Origin: an uncultured Nonlabens sp.
GTDB taxonomy: Bacteria > Bacteroidota > Bacteroidia > Flavobacteriales > Flavobacteriaceae
Direction of reading: 5' to 3'
NCBI RefSeq assembly: GCF_947495285.1
Contig: NZ_CANLXZ010000018.1
Coordinates: 1-64,000, forward strand
DNA: 64,000 nt
Position numbers and translations under genes: made by a program. Below, in pieces: positions 49,605 through 58,969 of the stretch. Within the stretch, counting starts at the first letter, position 1. Each line of letters opens with the position of its first letter. Under the pieces are notes generated by a model. It saw only the letters and a program-made list of their open reading frames with translations. It was not told the origin of the DNA and ran no database searches.

Positions 49605-50315
49605 CTATCTATATTCTGGATTATTAAAAGCCCATTTATTGCCATTATTCCATTCTTCTTTTGAATTACCATAAGTGGGATAGCCGTCATTTTCTTTAAG
49701 CATTTTTGCGAGGTGCATTAAATTATATGTCATAAATGTGGTATTACGTTTAGTAAAATCATTATCCAGCCCTGCTTTACCATCATCTCCATAACTAGGC
49801 CCAGGGCCAGCTTCTCCTATCCATCCAGCGTCTGCTTGTGGTGGTATGGAATAACCTACATGTTGCATAGCATATAGTATCCCCATGGCACAGTGTTTAA
49901 TACCGTCTTCATTACCTGTTATAATAGTACCACCTACTTTTCCATAGAATTTATATTGTCCCTTATCGTTAGTAAGTCCACTCATGGCGTATAAACGTTC
50001 AATTAATAATTGCGCTTGTGACGATTTTTCACCTAACCAGATAGGAGTACCGATAATTAAAATGTCTGCAGCGTCCACCTTTTTATAAATATCATTCCAT
50101 GCGTCGGTGTCCCATCCATGTTCTGTCATGTCAGGTTGTACGCCGGTTGCAACATCATGATCTATAAAACGTATGTGCTCCACGTCTACACCTTCATTTT
50201 TCATAATAGTTGCGCTAACATCCATTAGAACTTTAGTGTGACTTTTTTCTGGTGATCTTTTAAGAGTACAGTTTATGTAAAGTGCTTTTAATTTTGAAAA
50301 ATCTGGTTTGTTCAT
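49605..50315 (-). CDS. Flavodoxin-fold NAD(P)H-dependent reductase
   Basis: A 236-residue protein with an FMN-reductase fold: KALYINCTLKRSPEKSHT (phosphate-binding loop region), IGTPIWLGEKSSQAQLLIER and GTIITGNEDGIKHCAM. Such enzymes reduce flavins or quinones with NAD(P)H in the cytosol. The ATG at 50315 (MNKPDF) is chosen; a longer reading from 50330 would start with TTG. The final NKWAFNNPEYR is typical of this subgroup. A palindrome-like repeat lies 29 nt upstream. Confidence 0.85.
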   Translation of the reverse strand: MNKPDFSKLKALYINCTLKRSPEKSHTKVLMDVSATIMKNEGVDVEHIRFIDHDVATGVQPDMTEHGWDTDAWNDIYKKVDAADILIIGTPIWLGEKSSQAQLLIERLYAMSGLTNDKGQYKFYGKVGGTIITGNEDGIKHCAMGILYAMQHVGYSIPPQADAGWIGEAGPGPSYGDDGKAGLDNDFTKRNTTFMTYNLMHLAKMLKENDGYPTYGNSKEEWNNGNKWAFNNPEYR

Positions 50316-50343
50316 CTTGTATTGTTTCAAGGTTTATTTTGAT

Positions 50344-50363
50344 CTCGCTTTTGCAAAAGCGGA
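50344..50363. repeat. Dispersed palindrome, copy 12 (variant)
   Basis: CTCGCTTTTGCAAAAGCGGA, with the same matched TTTTGCAAAA core as the gcvP copy, lies in the spacer between the flavodoxin-like and SDR genes. Confidence 0.8.
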
Positions 50364-50385
50364 ACTATATATTTTAAAATATTTC

Positions 50386-51165
50386 CTAATTTTTAGGCTG
50401 TTGCATTTTTTCTACCATTTTTAGAATCCATTTTTTTGGGATGATAGCTAGTGTGTATAGCATGGCTTTTTGAGTAAGGGAAAGCCCAGCTTTTATATCC
50501 ATTTTACCTTTAATCATTGCGTTATAGGCTGTGGTAGCAACGTCTAGAGGTGTAGCGGTATTTTTAAACAATGAGGTTTTATCCATTCCCGATGTTTTAC
50601 CAAAGCCAGTATCTGTAGCGCCAGGCATTACATTAGTCACTGTAATGTTAGTATGCGATAATTCTTGAGAAAGCGCGTTACTCAATGAGGTTACAAAGGC
50701 CTTAGTCGCAAAGTAAACCGCCTGCATAGGCCCTGGCATAAGACTCGCCGTAGAAGAAATGTTGAGTATTTTACCTTCATTGCGCTCTATAAAGTCTGGT
50801 ATAAATAAACGACATAGATGTGTTAATGCGGTTATGTTAAGCATGATCATATTTTGATCTTGTGCCCAGTCTCTTTTATGAAACTTACCTATGCCGCCAA
50901 AGCCTGCGTTGTTTATCAAATAATCTACTGAAATACCAGCTGCCTTTACCTCGTCATAAATTTCTTGTGTGGCGTTTTTATGCGTCAGGTCTTTTACGAT
51001 AACGTGTACAGATATGTTATACTGGTTTTGTAATTCTTCTTTAAGTAATAGTAATCGATCACCACTCCTGGCTATGATAACCAGATGTCCACCTTGTGAA
51101 GCATGTATTTTTGCGAGTTCTTTACCTATACCGCTGCTGGCACCAGTTATTAATGCAGTTTTCAT
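50386..51165 (-). CDS. Short-chain dehydrogenase/reductase
   Basis: A 259-residue classical SDR. TGASSGIGKELAKIHAS (7-23) is the NAD(P)-binding site, NNAGFGGIGKF the structural NAG motif, ISSTASLMPGPMQAVYFATK the catalytic Ser and YxxxK. The C-terminal amphipathic region (about 225-259) resembles membrane-associated members such as YqjQ/DltE types. The substrate is unknown. It is followed by a palindrome copy and the flavodoxin-like gene. Confidence 0.92.
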   Translation of the reverse strand: MKTALITGASSGIGKELAKIHASQGGHLVIIARSGDRLLLLKEELQNQYNISVHVIVKDLTHKNATQEIYDEVKAAGISVDYLINNAGFGGIGKFHKRDWAQDQNMIMLNITALTHLCRLFIPDFIERNEGKILNISSTASLMPGPMQAVYFATKAFVTSLSNALSQELSHTNITVTNVMPGATDTGFGKTSGMDKTSLFKNTATPLDVATTAYNAMIKGKMDIKAGLSLTQKAMLYTLAIIPKKWILKMVEKMQQPKN

Positions 51166-51252
51166 TTTATTTATGTTAAAAAATAAAGATAATGAACTAA
51201 TAAAGTAGTGTAACGGCGTTTATTTTAAGTTTAACAGCGTGTGAGAGGTATG

Positions 51253-51975
51253 TTAAATTCTTGTAAGACGGGCGAGATAATCATAATGTTCTCCTTTATG
51301 AACTAATTCTGCTTTTAAACCAGCTTTTTGAGCATGTGTTTTAAGAAGTTCAAAATCCATATATAACCAATTAAATGGTGCAGATTCTGTCCCTTTATAT
51401 TGTAAAGAAAAAGTAACTTCTCCATAATATTCTTTGCTAGAGTCTACCCACAGGCCGCCATCTTCTTCGTCTTCATAGAGAAATCTTAGGTCAGAGCTAT
51501 CGATAAGGATTTGTCCATTTTTATTTATTAAGTTTTTTAAATACTCTAGACAGGAAGTAGCACGAGATAATTTTTCAAAAATGCCTGTACCATTCATGAG
51601 TAGAAGAATCGTGTCGTATTTTTCTTTATGTTGCCATATGCTTTGTAGAACTATTTTAGAATCAGTTGATTTTAATCGTTCTTTTAATACCTTTATAGCT
51701 CCAGGGCTTTGATCTATCGCAGTAACATTAAGTCCATTACTTTCTAGATACAAAGAATGAGACCCAGCGCCAGCACCTACATCTAGAACAGTACCTGTAG
51801 AAAGGAGCAATGCTTTCTTTTCTAGAGCGGGCATTTGATCATAAGATCTAAAGAGGTAGGGAAGTGGCATGACGTCATCTTCCATAGTCGTGCTTAAAAC
51901 TTTTATATCTCCACTATAATTTCCTTTATGAAAATCTACTAATGCATTACCGTAAAGGTCTGTTTCTATATCCAC
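51253..51975 (-). CDS. Class I SAM-dependent methyltransferase
   Basis: A 240-residue methyltransferase with motif I VLDVGAGAGSHSLYLESNGL (about 64-83), VTAIDQSPGAIKVLK and LLLMNGTGIFEKL as the post-motif. The C-terminal part is beta-rich. The target is unknown. CAAAATTA at 51992-51999 is a minus-strand -7 element 17 nt before the start. Alone, not in an operon. Confidence 0.85.
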   Translation of the reverse strand: MDIETDLYGNALVDFHKGNYSGDIKVLSTTMEDDVMPLPYLFRSYDQMPALEKKALLLSTGTVLDVGAGAGSHSLYLESNGLNVTAIDQSPGAIKVLKERLKSTDSKIVLQSIWQHKEKYDTILLLMNGTGIFEKLSRATSCLEYLKNLINKNGQILIDSSDLRFLYEDEEDGGLWVDSSKEYYGEVTFSLQYKGTESAPFNWLYMDFELLKTHAQKAGLKAELVHKGEHYDYLARLTRI

Positions 51976-51991
51976 TTAAATATCTTTAAAA

Positions 51992-51999
51992 CAAAATTA
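51992..51999 (-). promoter_or_regulatory. Bacteroidetes -7 element for the methyltransferase gene
   Basis: The minus strand reads TAATTTTG, an exact TAnnTTTG match 17 nt upstream of the ATG at 51975. Confidence 0.4.
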
Positions 52000-52051
52000 A
52001 GCTTTAAGAAATGAATAGCCTTTTCTTAAGTAAAGTTGAAGTAAGATTTAA

Positions 52052-52795
52052 TTAACCCTTGAGCTGATTTAAAAATGTGGTACGTTTTGCTCTAGCTACT
52101 GGTATGCTGGTGTTGCCTTCTAGAATTACATAACCATCGTTTAAATAACGTTCTACAAAAATCATGTTTATGATGTAAGATTTATGCACATGATAGAAAT
52201 CTTTATGATCTAATAATTTTTTAAAATGTCCTATACTGTGTGAGCTTAGTATAGGTTTACCATTTATAAAATGAATTTTAGTATAACCATCTACACCTTC
52301 ACAATGGGTAATAGATTTAACTTTTACAAATTCTAGACCGACAGTAGAAGGAATAACGATCTTCTTTTTTTGAAATTTTTGAATACCTAGATTTTCTATT
52401 AATATTTTATTCTTTTCTAGTGCATTCTTATCCATAATGTTACGTGTAGCATTATCTACTGCCTCTACTAGATCTTCATTATCTATAGGTTTTACTAGAT
52501 AGCCTATTGCACAATGTTTAATGGCATCGAGAGCGTATTGATCAAAAGCGGTGGCAAAGATAATTTCAAAATTAGGATTTGAAAATTGCTTTAATACTTC
52601 AAAGCCACTCATACCAGGCATAGCTATATCTATAAATACAAGATCTGGATTTAACTCGTTTATCGTGTCAAAAGCATCTTGAGGTTTTTCTATAGTAGCT
52701 ACTATATCTAATGCGGTACAAAAACGAGAGATTTTATTTTTGAGAATAGCGATAGCCTTAGGCTCGTCATCTATAATTATGGTTTTTATATTCAT
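52052..52795 (-). CDS. LytTR-type response regulator
   Basis: A 247-residue response regulator. The receiver domain (1-120) has the acidic pocket IIDDEPKA, phospho-Asp in LVFIDIAMPGMSG, Thr/Ala in FATAFDQYAL and Lys in LVKPIDNED. The C-terminal LytTR DNA-binding domain (about 145-247) has HCEGVDGYTKIHFINGKPIL and FYHVHKSYIINMIFVERYLN. It overlaps the kinase gene by 4 nt (ATGA), so the two form one two-component system. It likely binds direct repeats near its targets. Confidence 0.95.
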   Translation of the reverse strand: MNIKTIIIDDEPKAIAILKNKISRFCTALDIVATIEKPQDAFDTINELNPDLVFIDIAMPGMSGFEVLKQFSNPNFEIIFATAFDQYALDAIKHCAIGYLVKPIDNEDLVEAVDNATRNIMDKNALEKNKILIENLGIQKFQKKKIVIPSTVGLEFVKVKSITHCEGVDGYTKIHFINGKPILSSHSIGHFKKLLDHKDFYHVHKSYIINMIFVERYLNDGYVILEGNTSIPVARAKRTTFLNQLKG

Positions 52796-53589
52796 TCTTC
52801 CTGGATGTGTTTAAAAGTAATGTAAACCGCTGTGCCTGATTCTCCTCTATGTATGGAACGATCTATGATCTGGTAATCAATGGACCATTCTTGACTTTCG
52901 TTTAAAATATCCAGTCGTTCTTTAATTACCTCACTACTGTGTGCTTTGGTATTAGCTTTTTGGTTTTTTTGAATCTCTCTAGATTTCTCACAACCTATAC
53001 CATCGTCTATAATACTTACTTTGTAACTGTTTTTTTCGGGCAGTAGATCAAAGCTCATTAAAATATGTCCAGCCCCTAGTTTATGAAAGATACCATGATT
53101 AACAGCATTCTCTAACATGGGTTGTAAAATCATGGTTGGGATAAAGGTGTTTTCTTTATCTAGATCACTACCTACTTCTATGCTATAACTTATTTTCTCT
53201 TCAAATCTTAATTTCTCTATCTGTAAATATTTAACTAGAAACGATATTTCTTCTTCTAGAGTGATGATTTTCTTTCTAGAATAGTCAAAGAAAAGACGCA
53301 TGAGTTTAGAGAACTTAGTAAGGTAATCTTCTGATATTTCTACTTCATTGCGTTGTATATAGTATTGAATCGCATTAAGGCTGTTATGTACAAAGTGTGG
53401 GTTGAGTTGACTACGCAGTGCATTAAGCTCGCTCGTGTGTTGTCTTTTTTGAGCGGCTAGTTGTTCTTCTAGTTTTTCATTAAGTAATTGATTCTTTCTA
53501 TTATTAAAGGTGATAAACAAAGAGATAGTACCGATGGTAATGACCAGTACAAAAATAAAAACACCTATAAAATAGTCATAATTATTCAT
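52792..53589 (-). CDS. LytS-type sensor histidine kinase
   Basis: A 265-residue kinase with one N-terminal transmembrane helix (about 4-26) and a short coiled coil (RKNQLLNEKLEEQLAAQKRQ). The His_kinase domain follows: phospho-His in LRSQLNPHFVHNSLNAIQYY, N-box PMLENAVNHGIFHKL and G-box IIDDGIGCEKS. There is no sensor domain of its own, so sensing probably comes from the 7-TM protein encoded just upstream, whose gene overlaps this one by 8 nt. Partner regulator follows. Confidence 0.93.
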   Translation of the reverse strand: MNNYDYFIGVFIFVLVITIGTISLFITFNNRKNQLLNEKLEEQLAAQKRQHTSELNALRSQLNPHFVHNSLNAIQYYIQRNEVEISEDYLTKFSKLMRLFFDYSRKKIITLEEEISFLVKYLQIEKLRFEEKISYSIEVGSDLDKENTFIPTMILQPMLENAVNHGIFHKLGAGHILMSFDLLPEKNSYKVSIIDDGIGCEKSREIQKNQKANTKAHSSEVIKERLDILNESQEWSIDYQIIDRSIHRGESGTAVYITFKHIQEE

Positions 53590-54238
53590 CTCGAGCAGAT
53601 TTTAAACTTAAAGCATACGTAAAACAGCCGTACATAATCAGGTTAATAAAAACCAGTACACCACTTACCTGCCAGGTTAACCTTTTAAGATTAGGTAAAA
53701 ATAACACGAGTGGCATCGCATTAATATGAAAAACAAATAAACCTATGGTAATCCAGAATGGTCTGTGATTTGTATATTTTTTTACCTTATTGTTAAGCAG
53801 CATTTTATTAAAAAAGATAAAAACATTAAGCGTTATAATTAATGCGGCAGCTATAACTATAGCAGGCAACTCGTCCACATAAGATTTCATATAAGATTCT
53901 ACGTAATAAACACTAATTAAATAACTAGCAATCATTAAAATAGAGCTTATAATTGCTAGCCATTTCATTCTTAAATAAGAGTAAAACCAGTATATAGAGA
54001 ATAGCATCGCAATCAACGTATAAAAATCTAGAACTATAGACGCATTCTTAACAAGAATCCAAACATAATAATTACTTATAATTTCTATGACGATGGTGAA
54101 ACAAAGAAAAGGGAGAAATATCGATTCCTTTGTAGTACTCAAATACTTCCAGTTTTTAACAGTGACCCATGTAGTAATAAGAATCAACGCATAAATTATC
54201 GCCGTAGAAATATAATAATATGTATAGTCATGTGGCAT
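53582..54238 (-). CDS. Seven-helix membrane protein of the LytS/LytTR operon
   Basis: A 218-residue protein with seven predicted transmembrane helices and almost no loops (first YYYISTAIIYALILITTWVT, last LVFINLIMYGCFTYALSL). It is not recognised. The gene is placed between a lipoprotein gene (4-nt gap) and the histidine kinase gene (8-nt overlap). A role as sensor or signal input for the kinase, which lacks a sensory domain, is an inference from this coupling. Confidence 0.7.
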   Translation of the reverse strand: MPHDYTYYYISTAIIYALILITTWVTVKNWKYLSTTKESIFLPFLCFTIVIEIISNYYVWILVKNASIVLDFYTLIAMLFSIYWFYSYLRMKWLAIISSILMIASYLISVYYVESYMKSYVDELPAIVIAAALIITLNVFIFFNKMLLNNKVKKYTNHRPFWITIGLFVFHINAMPLVLFLPNLKRLTWQVSGVLVFINLIMYGCFTYALSLKSARDE

Positions 54239-54242
54239 AAAA

Positions 54243-54791
54243 CTATGGGTATATTAAATCCTTAGGTGGCATTCCAGACGTTCCCTTATTAAGAGCATCT
54301 ATTCCTGGGATATTAGTATCTATACCTGATTGTGTTGTACTTTTTTGTGGTGTAGAGCCATTATTAGGATTTCCTGTCCCATAAAAGAATACCGTAGTAA
54401 CTGCCTTACCATCTTTAAGCGGTTCTTTAGTACCTAGATAAACTCTTATACCTAATTGATCATAATTGTTATCCTTACCATGTTGCTCTATATAGGCAAT
54501 GTAGTTTTTAAGGTCTTTTAGATTAAACCATACCTCTCTAGTATCTTGATATACCTCACTATTTGCATCGATTAAAGAATCTCTCGATCCATTGTAAAGC
54601 ATTTTTTTATAATTCTCTTCTAGTTGATTAGCCTCTTTATTAGAGATTTTACCATCTGTTTTGTTCCAATTCTCAGCTATTTCTTCTGGTGATGGTTCCT
54701 TATGTTTAGGAGTATCTTTAATCCACTCACAAGAAGTTAAGCTTATAGCGATGGTTAATAAAAGTAAAGGTTTAATAATCGTATTTTTCAT
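54243..54791 (-). CDS. Lipoprotein leading the LytS/LytTR operon
   Basis: A 182-residue lipoprotein (signal MKNTIIKPLLLLTIAISLTS then C). The mature part is charged at first (EWIKDTPKHKEPSPEEIAEN), then includes EVWFNLKDLKNYIAYIEQHG and a Gly/Ser/Thr-rich tail. No family is recognised. It is the first gene of a four-gene operon with the 7-TM protein, kinase and regulator and could be a periplasmic sensor or an output, both inference. Confidence 0.65.
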   Translation of the reverse strand: MKNTIIKPLLLLTIAISLTSCEWIKDTPKHKEPSPEEIAENWNKTDGKISNKEANQLEENYKKMLYNGSRDSLIDANSEVYQDTREVWFNLKDLKNYIAYIEQHGKDNNYDQLGIRVYLGTKEPLKDGKAVTTVFFYGTGNPNNGSTPQKSTTQSGIDTNIPGIDALNKGTSGMPPKDLIYP

Positions 54792-55334
54792 GGTTGAGAA
54801 ACATTGAGTTAGTGGTTAAAATTAAGGCTTTAAAATTATTTAAGTTAATTTTCTTAAATTTTCATTATTTGTTAGGAGTTAAAACTTCTCATTTTTACAT
54901 GGATAGCATGCACAGACTGACATGTGGTCCTGTATTTTTCATAAGGGCTTAAATAGCTGTTAACTTTATTATTCTCCATAATTGATAAAGTATGGTTTTT
55001 AAAAATCCATATATATTTGTGTATTAAAAACTCGATTTAAAAAGAGAAAAGCCGCAGGATTACTCACCACGACTCTTCCCCTAAAATCTAAACGCTTACT
55101 TAAAATGGGCGATACAAATATGTGCCTGCATTAAGGTTTATAAAATAGCTAGTACAACATCGGTAGCTTTGGGTCTATAATCAGTAGGTTTAAAACTATC
55201 ATTACATTATCATTAAACTGTCAGCTTGTCGTATTCTTTTAAATGGTACGAGGCTTGAAATAGGAATGGGGTATTTAACAATTCCGCTTTCGCGAAAGCG
55301 GAACAGATATAAACCTAATAGAATAAAAAATAAT
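54792..55334. other. 543-bp spacer before htpG
   Basis: Divergent spacer between the LytS/LytTR operon and htpG. A perfect palindrome copy lies at 55283-55302, 33 bp before the htpG ATG. I see no clear gene, no strong terminator and no exact TAnnTTTG element. A heat-shock promoter may be here but none can be assigned by eye. Confidence 0.5.
55283..55302. repeat. Dispersed palindrome, copy 13 (perfect), in the htpG leader
   Basis: TCCGCTTTCGCGAAAGCGGA, flanked by AT on the left and AA on the right, lies 33 bp upstream of the htpG ATG. If transcribed it would form a 9-10 bp hairpin in the leader. Confidence 0.95.
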
Positions 55335-57224
55335 ATGTCACAACAAGGAACCATTAACGTAGCGGTGGAAAATATTTTCCCTCTTATTAAAAAGTTTTTA
55401 TACAGCGATCACGAGATATTCTTAAGAGAACTGGTCTCTAACGCAACAGATGCTACACTTAAATTACAACACCTGGCTAGAATAGGTGAGGCGAGTGTAG
55501 AACTAGGTGATCAAAAAATAGAGATTAAGATCGATAAAGAAGCAAAAACGCTTCATATCATAGATCAAGGTCTAGGTATGTCTGAAGATGAGGTGCAGAA
55601 GTATATTAACGAAGTAGCCTTTTCTGGAGCTGAGGAGTTTTTAGAGAAATATAAAGACACTGCAAAGGATAGTGGTATTATAGGTCATTTTGGTCTAGGT
55701 TTTTACTCTGCTTTTATGGTAGCAGACCAGGTAGAGATTATTACAAAATCTTTTAGAGGTGACGAGGCAGTACACTGGACTTGTGATGGATCTCCTAATT
55801 ATACGCTAGAGGCTGCGACTAAGGAAGATTTTGGTACTGAAATTATTCTTCATATTTCTGACGACGAGACAGAATTTCTAGAAGAAAGCCGTATTACAGA
55901 GCTTCTTAATAAGTACAATAAATTCATGCCAGTGCCTATTAAATTCGGTATGAGAACAGAAACTCTAGAAAAACCAGAAGGAGCTGCAGAAGAAGATGCC
56001 GCGCCTACTGAAGAGGTAGATAATATAATCAATAATCCTTCTCCAGCATGGACTAAGCAGCCTAGCGAGTTAGAAGAAGCAGATTATAAAGGTTTCTATC
56101 GCGAGTTGTATCCTACGCAATTTGAAGAGCCTCTTTTTAATATACACCTTAATGTAGATTATCCTTTTAATCTAACTGGGATTTTATATTTCCCTAAGAT
56201 GACCCAAGATCTTAATGTACAAAAGGACCGTATACAATTGTACCAAAACCAAGTCTATGTTACCGATAACGTAGAAGGAATTGTACCAGAATTCTTAACC
56301 ATGTTACGTGGTGTTATAGATTCTCCAGATATACCGTTAAATGTATCGCGTTCTTATTTACAGGCAGATGGTGCTGTAAAGAAAATCTCTAGTTACATCA
56401 CTCGTAAGGTAGCAGATAAATTAAAGAGTCTTTTCAACGATGACCGTAAAGGTTTTGAAGAAAAGTGGAACGATATTAAAATCGTTATCGAATACGGTAT
56501 GTTGAGTGAAGAGAAATTCTTTGATAAAGCAGACAAGTTTGCTTTATACCCTACTGTAGACGGTTCTTATTACTTATGGGACGAACTGGTAGAAAAAATT
56601 AAAGACGCACAGACCGATAAAGATGGTAAGACAGTAATTCTTTATACGTCAAATAAAGAGACTCAACATTCTTATGTAGCGGCAGCGACAGAAAGAGGTT
56701 ATGAAGTACTATTATTAGATTCTCCTATTATCTCGCACCTGATGCAAAAGTTAGAAGGATCTAAAGAGAATGTTTCTTTTATAAGAGTAGATGCTGACCA
56801 CGTTGATAATCTTATCAAGAAAGATGAGGAGCAAATCTCTAAACTATCTGATGAGGAGAAAGAATCTCTTCAAAAAGTAATTACTGACACCATTAAGGAC
56901 TCAGAATATACGGTTCAAGTAGAGGCGATGAGCAGTGATGCAGCACCGTTTATTATCACGCAACCAGAGTTTATGAGACGTATGAAAGAAATGCAAGCGT
57001 CTGGTGGTGGCGGTATGATGGGCTTTGGTAATATGCCTGACATGCACAATCTAGTGGTTAACGGTAATCATGAATTAGTACAATCTATCTTTAATGAAAA
57101 AGATGAAACTAAGAAAACTGGACTTATTCAACAAGCGGTAGACCTTGCAAAATTATCTCAAGGATTACTTAAAGGTGAGAAATTAACTGAGTTTGTGAAT
57201 CGCAGTTATGGTTTAATTAAATAA
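55335..57224 (+). CDS. htpG: Molecular chaperone HtpG (Hsp90)
   Basis: A 629-residue Hsp90. The N-terminal ATPase (1-220) has FLRELVSNATDATLKL, the ATP lid region DQGLGMSEDEV and IIGHFGLGFYSAFMVAD. The middle domain includes LNVQKDRIQLYQNQVYVTDN and PLNVSRSYLQADGAVKKI, and the C-terminal dimer domain follows. The acidic linker (GAAEEDAAPTEEVDN, about 225-240) is short. The ATG at 55335 (MSQQGTINV) is chosen; a longer frame from 55266 would translate the palindrome and lacks family support. A terminator follows at 57253. Confidence 0.97.
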   Translation: MSQQGTINVAVENIFPLIKKFLYSDHEIFLRELVSNATDATLKLQHLARIGEASVELGDQKIEIKIDKEAKTLHIIDQGLGMSEDEVQKYINEVAFSGAEEFLEKYKDTAKDSGIIGHFGLGFYSAFMVADQVEIITKSFRGDEAVHWTCDGSPNYTLEAATKEDFGTEIILHISDDETEFLEESRITELLNKYNKFMPVPIKFGMRTETLEKPEGAAEEDAAPTEEVDNIINNPSPAWTKQPSELEEADYKGFYRELYPTQFEEPLFNIHLNVDYPFNLTGILYFPKMTQDLNVQKDRIQLYQNQVYVTDNVEGIVPEFLTMLRGVIDSPDIPLNVSRSYLQADGAVKKISSYITRKVADKLKSLFNDDRKGFEEKWNDIKIVIEYGMLSEEKFFDKADKFALYPTVDGSYYLWDELVEKIKDAQTDKDGKTVILYTSNKETQHSYVAAATERGYEVLLLDSPIISHLMQKLEGSKENVSFIRVDADHVDNLIKKDEEQISKLSDEEKESLQKVITDTIKDSEYTVQVEAMSSDAAPFIITQPEFMRRMKEMQASGGGGMMGFGNMPDMHNLVVNGNHELVQSIFNEKDETKKTGLIQQAVDLAKLSQGLLKGEKLTEFVNRSYGLIK

Positions 57225-57252
57225 GACTGTAGTAATTCTAATTTATTTTATG

Positions 57253-57289
57253 AAAGAGGTTGTCTATAAAAAGGCAACCTCTTTTTTTA
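57253..57289 (+). terminator. Terminator after htpG
   Basis: The stem AAAGAGGTTG/CAACCTCTTT with a 12-nt loop and a T-run lies 28 nt after the htpG stop. Confidence 0.82.
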
Positions 57290-57430
57290 TATAGCAAAAC
57301 AATAGCGTTCTAAACGATTAAAAAGAGAATGTCGATTCCTTCCTTAAAGTTATATTTTTAAGGTGCAACACAAAACAAAAACCATTCTCTATGTCAAATA
57401 TAATTTTGTACTCTCGCTATATAAATAAGA

Positions 57431-58969
57431 CTAACTACCAGATAAGTCTACACTTTCAAAGGCACCGGCGTCTGGAAAAATAGCTCTCGCGTTACCACCT
57501 ATATCTAGAGTCTCACTAGTAGTAGGATTTGCGATACCGTTTGCACCACTTAAATTATCTATACGCAGTTTAAAATCATCAATATCTTCAAAAAGAGGGT
57601 CTTCATTGAATACACAATTTTCGTATAGACTAGAATTACTAATATCATAAGAAGGAAAACCATCAAAACTATTTGAGAAATCATTAAAACGCAGTAATGA
57701 ATTTTCAAATTTAAAATTGAATGTAGAGAGTTGGTCATCTAACAACGCAAATTCAACATTACGATCACCATAGATAATACAGTTAGTAAAATCAGCTTCT
57801 AGCAAGTCTAACGATAGGTCTGTGTTAGGGAATATATTGCTTATAAATAGAGCAGGGTCTTGTCTAAAACTGTTATTCCAGTAATTAGAAATCGTACAGT
57901 TATTGAATTTATAAGCGCCACCTAGTCTAGCAATTACTGTAGACTGACCAGAGTTATGGAATATAGAATTACTTGCTTCTATAGATGCTGTTGTAGCTAG
58001 TAATGCTGTATTAGAACTATTAAATATTTTTGAATTATTTATTTTTAAAGTAGCGCCGTTAGAAGTAGGGTTAGAGCTATCCATAATAATACCGACACTA
58101 GCATTTTTTATGGTAGCATAATTAATCTCATGATCTTTACTACCAGCAGTAAGCCATATAGCAGTCCATTGTCCAGCTATATCTTCATAAAGAGGTTCTA
58201 AACGATCTCCCTCAAAAATGACCTCGTTTTCGAGATCTTCCGTATTAGAAAGAGCTCCGTTAACTTTTAAGGTCCCTTCGTTTGCCACGATAATACCGCT
58301 GCCAGCATGAAAGTGTATTCTCGCTCCAGAGTCTATAGTAAGTGTCTTGTTAGATGGTACTCCAGCAAAACCATATATAACATACGGCTTTTCATTGGTA
58401 AAATTAAGCTGATCATCATCTAAGAAAAATCCAGAAATGCGTATTTCATTACCATCAGTGTCCGTATCTAACAATAAAGTCTCTTCTACACCTTGAGCAT
58501 CGCGCTCTGGAAAAAGAAAAATAGCATCTTGTATTAAAGTCACCAATTCTACTTTTTGGAGATTACCGCCAGCATCAAACTCTATGGTATCTTCATAAAG
58601 AAACTCAGTGTCAGATGTAAAGTCCATGATGTCTACCGTGGTTTCTACAAAAATGTACATAGAATCCTGGGCAAGTAATTCTACATTTTCAAATACTTTT
58701 CCAGGTGCACCATCTACAGATAACCTATAATTTGAATTTGTACCTTGTGCAAGAGCAACTCTAGGAATGACTATGTCGTCACTACTGCGATTATATACTT
58801 TAAAAGTTCTTGTGCTAGAACCTATATTAGAAAAAACAGTGTCTAGATATACGGTATCTTGAGAGAATTCTAAATTTCCTGTACTGGCAGTAAATTCAAA
58901 ATCATTTCTACAAGAAGAAATGCTAACTAGAGTAATGATGCTAATAAGGACAGTAATTATATATTTCAT
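57431..58969 (-). CDS. Right-handed beta-helix lipoprotein
   Basis: A 512-residue lipoprotein (signal ending VSISSCRNDF). The N-terminal part (about 30-140) is an Ig-like or ASPM-type beta sandwich (TVYLDTVFSNIGSSTRTFKV). A parallel beta-helix follows (about 200-470) with short Asn-rich coils: ITINNSKIFNSSNTALLA-type LKINNSKIFNSSNTALLATT and IEASNSIFHNSGQSTVIARL. The end IGGNARAIFPDAGAFE matches 'choice-of-anchor'/polysaccharide-associated tails. The likely place is the outer membrane surface. It overlaps the thioesterase stop/start by 4 nt. Confidence 0.82.
   Translation of the reverse strand: MKYIITVLISIITLVSISSCRNDFEFTASTGNLEFSQDTVYLDTVFSNIGSSTRTFKVYNRSSDDIVIPRVALAQGTNSNYRLSVDGAPGKVFENVELLAQDSMYIFVETTVDIMDFTSDTEFLYEDTIEFDAGGNLQKVELVTLIQDAIFLFPERDAQGVEETLLLDTDTDGNEIRISGFFLDDDQLNFTNEKPYVIYGFAGVPSNKTLTIDSGARIHFHAGSGIIVANEGTLKVNGALSNTEDLENEVIFEGDRLEPLYEDIAGQWTAIWLTAGSKDHEINYATIKNASVGIIMDSSNPTSNGATLKINNSKIFNSSNTALLATTASIEASNSIFHNSGQSTVIARLGGAYKFNNCTISNYWNNSFRQDPALFISNIFPNTDLSLDLLEADFTNCIIYGDRNVEFALLDDQLSTFNFKFENSLLRFNDFSNSFDGFPSYDISNSSLYENCVFNEDPLFEDIDDFKLRIDNLSGANGIANPTTSETLDIGGNARAIFPDAGAFESVDLSGS

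Noticed and set aside
55266..55334. N-terminal extension of HtpG (MGYLTIPLSRKRNRY)
   Set aside because: It would translate the palindrome copy and has no match to the Hsp90 N-terminus; MSQQGTINV at 55335 is the family start.
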